Shown: positions 22,617 through 34,585, counted from the stretch's first letter. The stretch: DNA of 64,000 bases from Coccinella septempunctata (GCF_907165205.1 NC_058191.1:11720501-11784500); one strand, 5' to 3'. Translations and numbers: made by a program. Notes: generated by a model from the letters alone, not told the origin.

Positions 22617-22985
22617 ACTATAGTATAGTATAGTATAGTGAGAAGGGGTTACAGTTCACTGCAACCTTAAGGTCTATTGTGCCCCCTAACAGAGCTGTTT
22701 TCATCGCGCCCTTTACAGCTCGCCTTCCAGATCCAGAGATCTGATGAAATCCAATACCTGGGACGGCTTCAACGAGGATAATTCCCCACTCCTACAAGTT
22801 TCTTGTTCAAAGCACTCTTTCCTTTGGCTTGCAATGGCAAAGCATTCCGTAACCAGGTGAATAGGAGTTTCCTCCTCCTCCCCACAGAATCTACACTCGG
22901 CAGTGTTCGACAACCCCATTCTCAACAGATGCGGTTGTCCCCTTACACTAAAAAACCAGCCAATAAAAGAATTCAAGAAGCAAAT
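22617..22985 (-). pseudogene. R1/Jockey-like retrotransposon 3' end (RNase H tail and zinc knuckle)
   Basis: The minus frame 22976-22713 reads GWFFSVRGQPHLLRMGL, then CRFCGEEEETPIHLVTECF and, near the end, LKPSQVLDFIRSL. The Cys-x2-Cys...His-x4-Cys knuckle after an RNase H tail, then '.LKPS...DFIRSL', is the usual C-terminus of R1/I/Jockey-group ORF2 proteins. Downstream on this strand is a 3' UTR-like stretch (GGGCACAATAGACCTTAAGG), ending in (CTATA)n repeats at 22617-22640, consistent with the microsatellite tail of a 5'-truncated copy. It lies in opposite orientation to the RT on its left and probably inserted into it. Confidence 0.82.
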
Positions 22986-23490
22986 GACAGAAATTAGCCA
23001 GTAATGTCATTTATTCGATTGATGAGTTCATTTCATTTTGAAAAACCTGAGTCAGTTGCTGTCCTTGATGTGTTTTTCTTTTTTCTATATGTCACAAGGT
23101 GGTTTGTCAACTTATTTCGGAATGTGTGTATATTGTTTTATATTGTTCCAACTGCGAACGTTATTTTATTTATGCACTATGACTACGGTGAATATTTTCC
23201 ATTTATTATTATTATTTATTCATTTTAACCTGCAAATATCTTTTTATATACACATTTTACATTTTGAGATCACTTTATTCGTGCTTTTTTTGTCTATACG
23301 CTAATTACTTGCGTACTTAAACTACTCATTATACAAGCCTTCCTGCCTGTTATTCTATTTGTAGTTGTGTGTTTGTTGACTGAATTCTTGTATTTACATA
23401 TGTATTTCATTTCCTTACTTTGACCTGTGCGAGCAATTTTGTAATTGCAGAAACAGCAATAAATTCTCTATCGCTCTTCAAGATCAAAAA
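22986..23490 (+). other. AT-rich stretch, possible 3' end of the RT element at 21706-22605
   Basis: It ends with ATTGCAGAAACAGCAATAAA at about 23448, a pattern like the 3' ends of Jockey/CR1-type elements. There is no coding domain. The link across the minus-strand insertion is inference. Confidence 0.4.
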
Positions 23491-25210
23491 ATTTTCAACA
23501 AGGGACCCGAAATTTCAGTAAATTTCAAAATACTCGAATCTATTCTGACCGAAATCAATAAACTTTGTCACTGCAGCTTGCTGACAACAATTTCTCTGAA
23601 AAATTTCATAACTCAATTTCGATTTCAATTCTTAGCATAAATGATTCGAATAATCTCGCCACAATTGAGAACGAAAGAGTAAAAATTGCTACATGAACCC
23701 TGTCCACAGTACGCGTACACAGACATATTTTTCGAAATATTTTATTCGATGGAGGCGCATAACAAGAATAAGGCATAACAAGAATAAGAAGCGCAAATAA
23801 ACTGGCTGCTACCTTCCGCAGTCCTAGATGATGTAGGTTTGCCACAGACGAGCAATCATAAAATAACATAATAAAAGCTTTGTTTTCATTGATGAACTAA
23901 ATATTTCGATTAATTTTTTTTTTCATTTATTTAGTGATTAATCGAAAATACAATGTCAAGACTTCTTCCCCTCTATTCTGCTCGGGACAGCAAGTTGAAC
24001 AGTCAGAGAATGATTGACAAATGCATTAAGTGTAATTTTCTATACAAATATTCAGTCCGTCGATTTGAAAGCATGTTATTTTTTTCCTCGTGAGATTCGT
24101 CGAATGAGTATCGTGATGGCCAACTTCGAGAAGCTATGAATATCCCTAGATATGTTTGAGTTAGGTAACTCTGATCGTCATTTCTTTGTAGTAAATTAGG
24201 ACTTTTCTGATGAAAGTACTCGTTTAAATCTGAAAAAAGAATTAATGGGGATACAATTTAGCTGGACAGTTTTGTTTGAGAAAACGGCTGGAGGCGCCAA
24301 TCGAAAACAGGTCGTCTTAGAAATTCGAAGGTCATTTTTAACAAAAAAAATATTATGCACTATACACAGGGTGTCTCAACGAAAATTTGACCGCCCTCTC
24401 CAGAAATCAGAAACGAAAAGAAAGATTAAAAAACAGGTCGACTTCTGTTTTGTAGGGGACGAATTTCTATCATGAGTTTGTTCCGAATAAACCACCCCCA
24501 TGAAGATCGACCACCAAAATTTTTGAATAGGGTATAGATGTCAAGCGTTCGTCAGTTTGAAAGTTATTCATGTTTTCTACATAACCCAGTTAAAATTTTC
24601 AAAATCATTTTCATTAAGTGGATAATGTTATAATTGAACTTCTCATGAAAAGGTGATGTTGAACAGACAGTTGAAGCGCCCAAACCCAAGAACCTAAGAG
24701 TTTTAGAGAAGGCAAAATTAATTTTCAAATTCTGTATTAGGGAGAAAGACTTTCTATGGCGACATTGTTCCGAAAAAAACCGATGTGTTGCTTCAAATGA
24801 TGTCACTTCAAAATATTTGTTGCACCGTTGAACGGTTCCACTTGGCCCAATAAATAAAGTACTGAACCATGTGAATGATCATTTGCTGCATTGTAGTTAA
24901 ATGCAACATAATCGTAATCGCAATATCAGTCTTGTCAACGTGAATGTAACCTACAAAATTACCCTGTAATCGAGGTAAATAGAAAAGTGCAAAGCACAAT
25001 CGCGGTGTGTACAAATAGTATTTAATAATTAATGTACTGATCACTATGTAATCACCCAGTTGCAAAAAAGTTCGTAAAATTTTAATACTCCATCAAAACG
25101 AAACGTTAATCCTTCATTCACTTCAATTGCATTGCTGTATTCCGTTACCGAGAATAAATCTACAAAAAGACTCCAAAAACAAAGCTTGCGATCAAACTTA
25201 TAGTTTTTTA
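23490..25210. other. No recognised gene
   Basis: Short frames only. At about 24365 ACACAGGGTGTCTCAACG resembles the left end of a short insect MITE (ACAGGGTG start), but I cannot find its other end. Confidence 0.45.
23757..23788. repeat. 16-bp tandem duplication (2 copies)
   Basis: GCATAACAAGAATAAG occurs twice in direct succession. Confidence 0.95.
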
Positions 25211-25213
25211 GGG

Positions 25214-26440
25214 CTACTTGCGATTGTGTGCCCTCCTGTGACTGAAGAGACCCAACCCTGACCTACAGATCCTTCCAAACTTGGGGCATGGATAGTCACC
25301 AACCAGATCTGACCGCTGCCGTATTCTGGTCGAGTCTCCATTATAACTGTGGACCAAAGACCTCCACTGTGATCTGTCTAAAGCTATGATTGACATTAAC
25401 TGATTTTAGAATTTGACGCAGTATATCCTTAAACCGCTTAAACTGGACTGCTGGTTTCCGAGCTCCCTCTGTGAATTCACCATACAGAGCTATTTTGGGG
25501 AGTCTTGTGTCCTCAGAATGTGGCCGCTCCATCTGAGTCGGGTCCTCGTTACCTCAGTCTCAATTGTCATACAACTCGCGCGCTGCAAGACTTCTGCATT
25601 TGAAATCCTGTGGAACCATCTGATGTGCATTATTTGTCTTAAATGACGTTGTTACGTTTGTTCAAGCTGTTCAATATGTCGCGAGCAGGGTGAGCAGCTT
25701 TCGCTTCCGTAAAGAAGTGTTGGAAGGATCACTGCTTTGTAAACAGCTGTCTTGGTGTTTAGATTGAGGTCGTGATTTTGTAACACTCTATCCTTTAGCT
25801 TCCAGAATGCCCGTGATGCCGAATTGATGCGGTTGTGTATTTTCGTGTCCAGGCTAGCCCTAGTATTAATGAAGCGTCCCAAGTATTTGAACTACTCTAC
25901 CTGTTCTAGAGTTTCATCCCCCAGGCAGATATCTGTTTTAACGCTTTCTGGTGGACTAACCAGGATTTTGACTTTGTCAATATTGAGTCTAAGGCCTAAA
26001 GCTTCGTATATATGTTTTGTTTATAGATGTCCAACATTATCTGTAGATCGTCTGAGCTGCTAGCGATAAGTGCGCAGTCGTCTGCATATTGAAGTTCCGT
26101 GATAAACGTTGTTCGGGTTTTTGCTCTGAGGTGGTTCAGGTTAAACAGGCCTTCATCAAATCTTAATCTTATTCCAACACCTCTTACAGGCATACTCATT
26201 TGAGTAATTATCGACACAGCTATGACGAAAATATTGAACAGTAAAGCCGCTAACATTTTGTTTTCTTCCAGAGTTGGTTAAGAAATGTTCGGTTGTAGAG
26301 CCATTATGCTGTATTATGACGGCGTTGTTGGTATGGAGGCATTCACACACTGCCAAGAATTTTTCGGGTACTCCAAGGCGTGCCAAGATTTTACATAGCG
26401 CTCTCCGATTCACCGAGTCGATATAGGCTGTATAGGTCCT
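25214..26440 (-). pseudogene. Non-LTR retrotransposon: RT C-terminal half with terminal C2H2 finger
   Basis: On the minus strand: IDSVNRRALCKILARLGVPE (26440-26380, just after RT motif A), then LFNIFVIAV and GVGIRLRFDEGLFNL (26230-26150), ELQYADDCALIASSSDDLQ (about 26100-26045; the YADD catalytic motif is intact), FINTRASLDTKIHNRI (25870), AVILPTLLYGSES (25730), and finally RSQWRSLVH and CPKFGRICRSGLGLFSHRRAH (25300-25220). The C-terminal finger is recognisable but its second Cys is Phe (C-P-K-F-G instead of C-P-x-C-G). Frameshifts split the frame into at least five pieces. A shorter copy of the middle part is at 47212-47465. The clade is not certain (CR1/L2- or RTE-like). Confidence 0.85.
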
Positions 26441-27770
26441 TCATTATACCCTTCTACAAAATGACAGTTTTAATTCTGATAGGGCATCAAATCTTAATGA
26501 ACTTTCCTGCAACTGTCCCTAGGATCAAAAGAATAATTAATCAACTGATAACCCTAATACTTAACTTTCACATCGTTCGTTTTGCAGCACAGAGTAAACC
26601 GTGGTGAACGGTTGCGTTTTATTTGCAAACCATGTTGTGCTATTTCTGATATCGAGTGTCCAATCATTGCACTACACTACATGCCGTCCTGCAAAACGAA
26701 CATGGTATCTGAGAACGTAAAATCAATATTGTCGTTTTGTTCATTTGAGAACTGCCAACCGCCATTAAAGGTCAGTCCCTTGTCACAATGGAGGTAAGAA
26801 ACCATGCCAATCACAGCTCACAGCCCCAAACTTGTTTGCGAAAGTGTACAGTTTTATTGATTTCCCCAATTTCCCAGGCTAATTTTCCGAAATATAACCT
26901 TCTACAAAGTATGAGGAAGGCTTAAAAAAATGAATAAATCAGTTCAGCCGTTTTTATTTCAAGCCATGAAGCCACAAAACAGGGCTCCATTTCATTTATA
27001 AAGATCACGAAACTCTTTCACACCAGATCATAGTTATCTTTCGGGGCAGCCACTAGGTGTCATAGATCTACTGTTTCCCTGGATGCTTCTACCTAAAAAT
27101 CATCCATCAGAGCTGAATTCCTTCAGATTCAAGAATCTAGAATGAATATCAAGCCATAATTTACGACCGTTGGTAGGTCGCACCTCACCAGATATACGGC
27201 CCCACCGCATTACTACGTCTATTTATATCCAATTAATTTATTTGAGCCGAACCGGGCTGGCAGTTTCTATCTAACGACACACTTAATAGCGCCACAAACT
27301 ACGTGAGAAGTTACTACGGGATAACTTTTAAAGTTGCTGCTGTTAATCATGATTGCAAACGCCGCCGCTGAGCGCGCGAGTAGCTGCCGGTGCTGCAAAG
27401 TTTGCGCCGAAAGTGGAGTCTGTAGGTTATAATTCATGGCGGGTCCGATTCTTACTTTCTTGGGGAACTTGGAAAGAGAATACGGATATAGATCAAAATT
27501 TGTGTGAGGTAAGATTTCAGGGATAAGGAATATAGAAAGTTGGAACTATATCCTTGGACTTATCGGATTTTTAAGGAATAGGGGACAGTGGAAGCATAAT
27601 ATGTACTTCGTTAGACGTATTGTGATGAAAAATAATCGATTTTTTTCCAGTGATACTCACGAAACAGGTAAATATCACCTCCTATACCAAATATACTTAC
27701 TAAGGGACATTAAAAGCAGTATGATGTAGATGTCATTAATTTTAAGGGGTATTATTTACATTATTATTTG
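26441..27770. other. Non-coding; small GC-rich patch at 27345-27440
   Basis: No gene is recognised. The patch around 27360-27420 (GCCGCCGCTGAGCGCGCGAG) is unusually CpG-rich for this window and could be a conserved regulatory element or a promoter. Confidence 0.4.
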
Positions 27771-27775
27771 AACCG

Positions 27776-28175
27776 AGGTCGTTTTAGCTCGATTAGCCTC
27801 TCAGAAACTGCGACCACATAGATCTTTTTTCTCTACCCTATTCATTCATAGCAACCAAGGAGGTCGTCAATGGTGTTGATAAAACCGACAACATCCTTAG
27901 GGGCCTTAGTCGTTACCTCGTGAGTATCCAGGACCGGTTTTCCCATATGAGTGGTTCTTAGGTCCGCCAGCTCTGGACACTTGCATAACATGTGCTCAGC
28001 TGTTTCTGCTTCTGACCCACAGAGCCTATAAATCTCATCTGCTGACTCACCCATACGGTGCAAATGATATTTTTACCGACAGTGCCCTGTCAGCAGTCCC
28101 ACCATCACCTGAAGCTCAGCTCGTGACAGCTTTGGCAGTTTTCTATTATAGGTCGGTGAAATCATCACGCAATTC
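27776..28175 (-). pseudogene. R1-like retrotransposon 3' end (RNase H tail and zinc knuckle)
   Basis: On the minus strand the frame reads NRKLPKLSRAELQVMVGLLT then GHC, a stop, and HLHRMGESADEIYRLCGSEA, with the knuckle completed by ETAEHMLCKCPEL (28170-27950). It ends PKDVVGFINTI. The arrangement 'LSR.EL..MVGLLTGH...HLHRMG....CR.CG..EETAEH.LC.CP' is characteristic of R1-group ORF2 C-termini; here the first knuckle Cys lies in a Tyr-Arg-Leu-Cys context and one Cys is lost. The 3' UTR (GATCTATGTGGTCGCAG, then CTAATCGAGC) follows down to 27776. It is 5'-truncated, as is usual for this class. Confidence 0.82.
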
Positions 28176-28450
28176 TTTGACTGAGTCCAGGAGTGTTTCT
28201 CCAGAACTTCTGTTCATTCTACTAAACTGAAAAATATGGAACAATAATCCACCTGGTATGTTTTCAACAAAATTTACTATTCATCAAAATAATGTAAACT
28301 TTATAAGGACAAATTTTCTTCTAACAGTTTCGGAGGGGTTAGATATAAAAAAAGACATAAAATATTTCATGATATCAAACGATTAATTAATTAAAATGGA
28401 TTTAAAGATTTAAAGGAATATTTGAATCCAAGCTCATTCTACCTCTGTGC
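28176..28450. other. No recognised gene
   Basis: AT-rich spacer between two oppositely oriented R1-like 3' ends. Confidence 0.5.
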
Positions 28451-28454
28451 CTTA

Positions 28455-28830
28455 GGTCAAAAAACTCTTAGCTCTTGAGAGGAAACAACTGAGTCTAGTG
28501 ACTGGAGCAATGACTGGCCATTTGTTTAACAAATACTTAAATAGAATGGGACTGACTAGCCGTTCCCTGTGCCGCTGGTGCAGGAGCACGGAGGAAACGG
28601 TTGAACACATTTTGTTCTTCTGTATCAACCTTGAGGACTTAAGGATGACACATCTAGGAAACAGAACACCCACAGCTCCTATGGTGAGAGGGACACCTCT
28701 CTGTCGACTTGTGGCATTTTTGTCAGCATGTCACAGAGTGTAAGTCTCTCCAACTACAAGCGGAAGAACAATGGGTCACGAGGCCTCAGTTCAGCCCGGT
28801 GGGGCACCGCACGTAGAAGAAGAAGGAAGA
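28455..28830 (+). pseudogene. R1-like retrotransposon 3' end, copy 1 of a pair (other at 34037-34585)
   Basis: The plus frame reads LLALERKQLSLVTGAMTGHL, then NRMGLTSRSLCRWCRSTEET and VEHILFFC: an RNase H tail and a Cys-x2-Cys...His-x4-Cys knuckle. It continues PLCRLVAFLSACHRV to a stop at 28741-28743. The following 3' end contains GGTCACGAGGCCTCAG and an AGAAGAAGAAGG tail, also seen at 34570. The 81 codons of the final part are open. This family differs from the two minus-strand copies nearby. Confidence 0.85.
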
Positions 28831-28999
28831 AGAGGCTCATTCTAGCGCCTCGAATTCATGTTTGTTCTATCAGGAATATTATTTTTCATGAATATAAAAA
28901 TATTGTAATATTCTGAATACCACATATCATAAAAACAATAGAAAATTTGTGGCATTCAAACAACAAACAGATCTTTCATAATTTTTTTCCGCTCTTCTC

Positions 29000-29337
29000 A
29001 AATTTCCATTTGAATTTATTTTGTCTCCTATACCGTGTGATATTTCTCAACTGACGAGTAAATTGAAATTTTTGAATACGGGCCTGCAAGTTTTTCTATT
29101 TTTTTTCTTGTGGTGACGGAGAATACTTATAGGAACAAGCTTGTGAAATATCAGCCAAAATTTTAGCATATTAACGAAGATATGGGAGTTAAGAGATTTA
29201 GCATTTTTTCATAAATCAGCCTATATCTCCGAAACGAATACCCTTATGGATCATTTGAAACCCAAATTCTCATTCATATTGAGGTCATCTATCTCCACTT
29301 AGCCTTTGTCCTTTACGCCACCAATCACCCTGTATAT
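29000..29337. repeat. MITE fragment, right end only
   Basis: The stretch ends ACCACCAATCACCCTGTATA-like (29320-29338), the inverse of a TACAGGGTGATTGG start known from insect MITEs. The left end is not visible, so the element is truncated or diverged. Confidence 0.4.
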
Positions 29338-30123
29338 GAAATTCATTTCATTATAGTTTTTTCAAAGCAAATCGTCCTGAACAGGTGAATCCCCTATTTG
29401 TATGTAAATAAGAGAATTTCACTAGGATAGGGAAGGGGGTCAAGACCACCATGACCCAGGTGGAATATGCTCTTCCTATGTATCTATGCTATAACTGCCT
29501 CTTGTTAATGTTGATAGTATTAATTTTGTCTTGTTTCCATTTCGAGAAAATTTCTGTGAATCGGCAGATAATCCTCTATGGTGACATTAATTAGGTAGGT
29601 ACTTCAATTCCTGCCCGATCGTGTCCTTCAGATCGTAAAGCATCGCATCCAACCTGTCCCGCCCTAACTGAATCGAAACGATTCACAAATCCACTTGTCT
29701 CGTATCCAGGACTGTGTCGATACTGCCGTAAAAACAAAACGGATTATACGCCATTTTTATGGCATTAAACTCGGCCTGCAGACGTATCGAACATGCACAT
29801 GCATTTCGGTGTGGGTGAAGGAAATCGATCCTGTTCGAGTTGAATGTACTGTTTATTTATAGAGTACATCCGATACGAAATTTATCCTGGATAATGTTCC
29901 CATTTATTTTTCCAAATGACGACGGGGCCCTGAATAATCATCATTTCAACTCATCATCCTAGATCCTAACCTTCAAATTGAAAATTGTTCGTGTAATGGA
30001 TGATCGACTCTAATCTTTCAAAGACTCTTTCAAGACAGTTTCGCCAGTTCATTCATTATAAGCCATAACTTGAACGTAAACGCCAAATGTAAGATGTCAA
30101 AATCTCATCACGTGTCAAATATA
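29338..30123. other. No recognised gene
   Basis: AT-rich sequence without recognisable domains or terminal repeats. Confidence 0.5.
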
Positions 30124-30508
30124 GGGTACACTAACGATTTGTCAAAATCAGCTGTTCGTTGCCGTGGGTCGCACAAAGCAATTTATTGAACCGATGTGTC
30201 TTGAAGTTTTTGATTTTTGTACTTTCGCAGCTAATGAGAAAAGGCCCGCTTTATGTTGTGAAGTCTAGTATTCAAGTAGAAGTTAAAGGGACGATCTATA
30301 GTTTTTCAGAATACCCACTGTTCGGAATTTCAAGAAAAAAATTCGATTAAGCGAACTGTACATGATTCGGAGATCTAACGTCGGGAACAAAACACAATTA
30401 AACACCACTCAAACTCATCGAAAAAGCATGAGAATCAACGGAGAGAAAAGCTTGTGTGCCCCACGGCAACTAACGGTCAGCTGATTTTGACAAATCGTTA
30501 AAGTACCC
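30124..30508. repeat. Non-autonomous DNA element with about 60-bp TIRs (385 bp)
   Basis: GGGTACACTAACGATTTGTC at 30124 and the inverted GACAAATCGTTAAAGTACCC ending at 30508 pair and continue through AAAATCAGCTG and GTTGCCGTGGG, over about 60 bp. The frames inside show no domain. No clear target duplication is seen, so the superfamily is open. Confidence 0.85.
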
Positions 30509-31375
30509 AATTTTTTTAAGTTTCAACCTACAAAAGTCAGTTCTTTATTAAAATATTCGTGATCTTTCGAAGTTGCTCTTATTATGAGCAAAAAGTTGCA
30601 TGCGAAAAAGGAAAATGTTGATAACAACCAACATTGTAGAACAAAAAACACAAGGTGCTCTTCCAAAATTAAAATATAAATGATTTGAAATATAAATGAA
30701 AACTCGCTCACAAACATATAATTTAATTGAAATTGTTAATCAGATTGAGGCAATTTTTGACTAATGAGAACATGACGAGTGAGCATTGAGACTCAATCGA
30801 GCAAGGAATGTAATTTTTTGATCTACATTGAGAAAAATTTTGAGGTTACAATGTGAAATTACCCACATATTAGCTGGACAGGTTACAGTTACTCAGTTGG
30901 ATTTTTTTTTTCACAACTAATATCTGGATGTTTCTACAAGGGTGTTGCGAAATTTCATGAAAAATGTAAAACTATCATGTATATTTACAGTGAATATGAA
31001 ATTTACAGAAAATATGTGTTAATTCTATGTGATATCACAAGGGTTGTAATATTCAACTGAAAAATTACAACTGCAATGCAATATTACAATAAATTTGCGA
31101 ATTTCAACATGAAACGGTAATTTCACAACATTATTGTGATCCAAATTTTTTTTGAATCACAATAGTTTTGTGAATTATCACATGAAAATGTGATTTCACA
31201 ACGTTATTTCACAGAGTTATTGTGATTTGAGAATTTTTCTTGTGAATTTGCGAAGAAAAAAATGTTGTGTTGTAGAATTACAATGCAGAACCCTTTTAAT
31301 TTTAAAACTCCTTCAAAAATGTGCTTATACAATGTGTTATTAAGGCGGTTGTAAAATTACCACGAAAAAATATAA

Positions 31376-31741
31376 TTGTACAACATGATATCGCGGTACA
31401 ATTTCCTTCAAGGATCGAACACTTTTTATTTACATGTCTACAGCAAGAGAAAAATCTTACGCGAAATTGTTGAAATTTATTATGGTCAAAATATTTCTCT
31501 CGAATATGAAAACAGAATAAAAAAAATAGATCAATCGGTTTCCATTAGAGCGTTCCAAAGATGCCGCTTGAAATTTAATAAACAACTGATGATCTTACGA
31601 AGGCCAAAATTGTGCTGTTCTTTTTCCGATCCACGCAGAGTCTCATCTGAAGCTGACTTTTCAGAAGCTCATCTAGTGGCAGCTCCAGGATCTTTCGGGT
31701 GTAGATCGGTGAAGGAAAGGCGAATTTTTTTGTTGTTATAA
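31376..31741 (+). other. 121-codon open frame inside the 3.2-kb element, unrecognised
   Basis: The frame has a Lys/Arg-rich middle (RIKKIDQ, RCRLKFNKQL) and a Ser/Pro/Ala segment near its end. It has no motif I know. It starts at the inner edge of the left repeat array. It could be an exon of the element's own gene or chance. Confidence 0.25.
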
Positions 31742-32559
31742 CTATTCTGTGCATGTCTAGGAGTGTGTGTACATGATTTTTTTATTGCTTCCTCCCCTCC
31801 TCATTTTGGACTGCTGCCTTATATTGATCTGTGTCCACACACCCCAATGCCTGTACCTCTTTCTAATTTTGGTCCATCAGTACAACATAGAGTCCATACA
31901 GATTACTTTTTGTCCAATTTATTCATCGCATTGAGACAGTCCACAATGACGTTTTTTGTAGAAAATTTTTTCACGACTTGTTCTTTATATGAATACATTT
32001 CTGAAGATATAAATAAAATATATTTTATTCCATTCTTTGTATAATTCATATAGGAGATTATAGGTTCCTGCATTCCTCCTCAACCATAATCGAAAAACAA
32101 ATTCTGTCACTTGGTCAGAAAATATTTTGAGTAGGTACCTACTGCTGAAAAAACTCGTAAGTGTGGGTATTTTTGTAAAATATCTATTTTGAAAATGTGT
32201 TAAACACATTTATAGCTTGAACGTAATATTACAATATGATTGCAAATATCCAGTCATTTTCCACCTATGCGGTACGTGACGTCGCTCGGCTGGATCCGAA
32301 TTCACAGCTTCAATGGAATTTCATAATGCAATTGTAAAATCACAACTTTTATCTGCTTCTAGATTCATTCCGTGGCCAATCAAAACCTTTTCTGCAACTG
32401 GCACCTGCTCGTTGCCCAATCCCATATCCTATCGTAGATACTCACTAACTTACCCCATAACCCAATTCATTCTGGAATGATCCACTGTGTCTTCAAGAAC
32501 TCCGAAGTGCGAAGAGTTATACATGGTTCAGTTTTTTGTTTAATATGATTTAGTTCTTT

Positions 32560-33070
32560 CAAGTTCCAAGTATTTCTGCCTTCCAAGTTTCTTGAAGGTT
32601 TCAAGTGTGTGACAAAAGAAATATGTACTGGTAAGTAGATAGTTCACATTTTTTGAATGCGATGTTTATTTTTTCGATTTGTGGTTTTCCTTTGGCAGAT
32701 ACTAATGAAAAAAATTGAACACCGCATGCATACAACTTATTATTCAATTATTCTGTATCGAAATATTGCTTATTGGACTTATTTCATTTTTTTTTCAGGA
32801 ATAAACCACCGATACGAATTATTTATGGAAAAACGATATGTGTTTACAACCTATGTATTCAGGGAGGCCCTCAATTTAATCTATGGAGATGTTCCGAAGG
32901 ATGCATTTCAACATTCATCCGGATTCTGGGAGTAAGTCAAGCACGACAAAAGCAAGTTTTATAGAAAACAAATTCATAAATTTATCTATTCCAGAAGATT
33001 GTGTCTTTTTTGTTGGAAAAAGACTAGGTATACTTTGTTTTTGAATTTCAATTTTAATTTTATACTCTTA
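32560..33070 (+). other. Possible spliced small gene of the 3.2-kb element
   Basis: Splice-like signals line up: a donor G|GTAAGT at 32630, an acceptor TTTTTTTTCAG before about 32800, a donor GA|GTAAGT at 32932 and an acceptor CTATTCCAG near 32998. The middle exon (about 32800-32931) is open in two frames. One contains WRCSEGC, a Cys/Trp spacing a little like FLYWCH zinc fingers, which occur in MULE-type transposon proteins. The other reads YVFREALNLIYGDVPKDA. I cannot say which frame is used, if either. Confidence 0.25.
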
Positions 33071-33194
33071 TAATATGAACGTCTAAATAAGCGCTTCTTA
33101 TATCAATATTTTTAGAAACTGATATTTCATAGTTGAATGCTTCACAATTATGTTGATTTTTTTTTATATTTTGAAAAAAATGTTTATCATTTTA

Positions 33195-33405
33195 GATGAT
33201 ATTTGTGGTTGTTGTTTTTGTTTGATGTAATGTTTCATATTGTTTTTTATATTGAAGATTATATTAATTTCATGTTGTAGTTGTTTTTTAACTGATATAA
33301 TGTCAAATTTTTTGTTTTCCATATTGATGACTATATTTTATGTTGTAGTTGTTATTTTTAATTAATTTAATGTTTTTTTCCATATTGAAGTGTATATTTT
33401 AGGCA
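33195..33405. repeat. Degenerate tandem repeat, unit about 75-80 bp, about 3 copies
   Basis: TATGTTGTAGTTGTT-like and TTTAATGTTTT(T)CCATATTGA-like blocks recur three times in order within very AT-rich sequence, in the interior of the 3.2-kb element. Confidence 0.6.
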
Positions 33406-34036
33406 GTGATTGTGCCAAATTTAGTTGAATTTTGAAATTCACAATTTAGTTCTGTACAACTACTTTGATCAATAACAAAATAAAGACAATTATCCAGTAA
33501 TTTTCATGGTTAATTCACGAAGTAATTTTAAAACGGTGTGAGGTATTTCTACAATGAATTCTGGAATTTTAACAAATACTTGAAATTCACAATTAAATTC
33601 TGTGAATCTGCTCTGTTTATCCACAACATTATAGTATTTTACGGTCTAATTGATGCTAAATTTCACGACGTATTTTCGCGAGAACGAGAGGTGATTCCAC
33701 AATGAATCCTGTAATTTTCCAAAATTTTTTAATTTTACAATTTATTTCTGTAATAATCCTTTGCGAATTCACAGAATAAATGTAATTTTACAGTTGATAC
33801 CATAAAATTCTATTGTGATTTCACAATGAGTATTCACAGGTTTAGTTTCTTTAGTTTCTAGAAAAATCGTTAGAAAAAATTTCATGTGAAATCACAACCT
33901 ACTTGTGATTTATATTTTCTGTGATTTTACAAGGTTTTCGTTTCAGAATATTCCTTGTGAAATTCCAGTGATTATCGTTGGTCACAAATAACCCAAGATT
34001 TTCACTGTAATTTCACTATTTCGTTCTCTCAGTGTA

Positions 34037-34585
34037 CCCGGAGACTGCTTGGTAAAGGATGGGGCTTCAAACCACACATTATGCTTATGCACTGGTTGTA
34101 CACAGTAGTGGTGGCCTATCACTACCTTCGCATCTCTGGTGTGGTGGACTTCCATGGGGAAGAACTCCAGCCGCACCATTATGACTAGATTTCAGAGGGA
34201 AACGCATGTCTAACCATCACAGGCGCTCTGAGATCCACATCTACGGCAGCTATGTAGTGTCTGCTGGGCCTACTGAGTAGATTCAGTTGTTTTCCAGTCA
34301 CTAGAGTACACAGTTCCCTGTGCCGCTGGTGCAGGAGCACGGATGAAACGGTTGAACACATTCTGTTCTTCTGTAGCAACTTTGAAGATTTAAGGATGGC
34401 GCACGTAGGAAACACAACACCCATAACTTCTATGGTGAGTTGGACTATGGTGAGAGGGACTGCTCTCTGTCGACTTGTGGCGTTTTTGTCTGCATGTCAC
34501 AGAGTTTGAGTCTCTCCAACTACAAGCGGACGAACAATGGGTCACGAGGCCTCAGCTCAGCCCAGTAGGGCAGAAGAAGAAGAAG
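34037..34585 (+). pseudogene. R1-like retrotransposon 3' part, copy 2 of a pair
   Basis: The plus frame begins at RRLLGKGWGFKPHIMLMHWL, continues with YTVVVAYHYLRISGVVDF (a decayed '.AVVRP.LTYG..VWW') and then, after a stop, ACLTITGALRSTSTAAM, the RT thumb motif typical of R1/LOA-group elements. After an internal deletion it resumes at SLCRWCRSTDET-like VEHILFFCSN (34320-34380). This part is nearly identical to 28577-28625. The tail includes GGTCACGAGGCCTCAG and (AGA)n at 34565-34585. It begins directly at the right end of the 3.2-kb DNA element, which may have cut it off. Confidence 0.85.

Larger units (their letters stand above)
30826..34034. mobile_element. 3.2-kb DNA transposon with subterminal repeat arrays, CACTA-like ends
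   Basis: The left end CATTGAGAAAAATTTTGAGG (30826) and the inverted right end (reverse complement of the sequence up to 34034) CACTGAGAGAACGAAATAGT share the CA(C/T)TGAGA(A/G)AA start. Both ends are followed inward by about 500 bp packed with variants of TGTGAAATTACA and its complement (30840-31280 and 33500-34010). The immediate flanks are TA on both sides (30824-30825 and 34035-34036). Short TIRs starting CACTG and long subterminal repeat arrays are typical of CACTA/EnSpm elements, although those usually duplicate 2-3 bp. No transposase domain is recognised; the interior has only short coding-like exons, so it is probably a deletion derivative. Confidence 0.6.
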
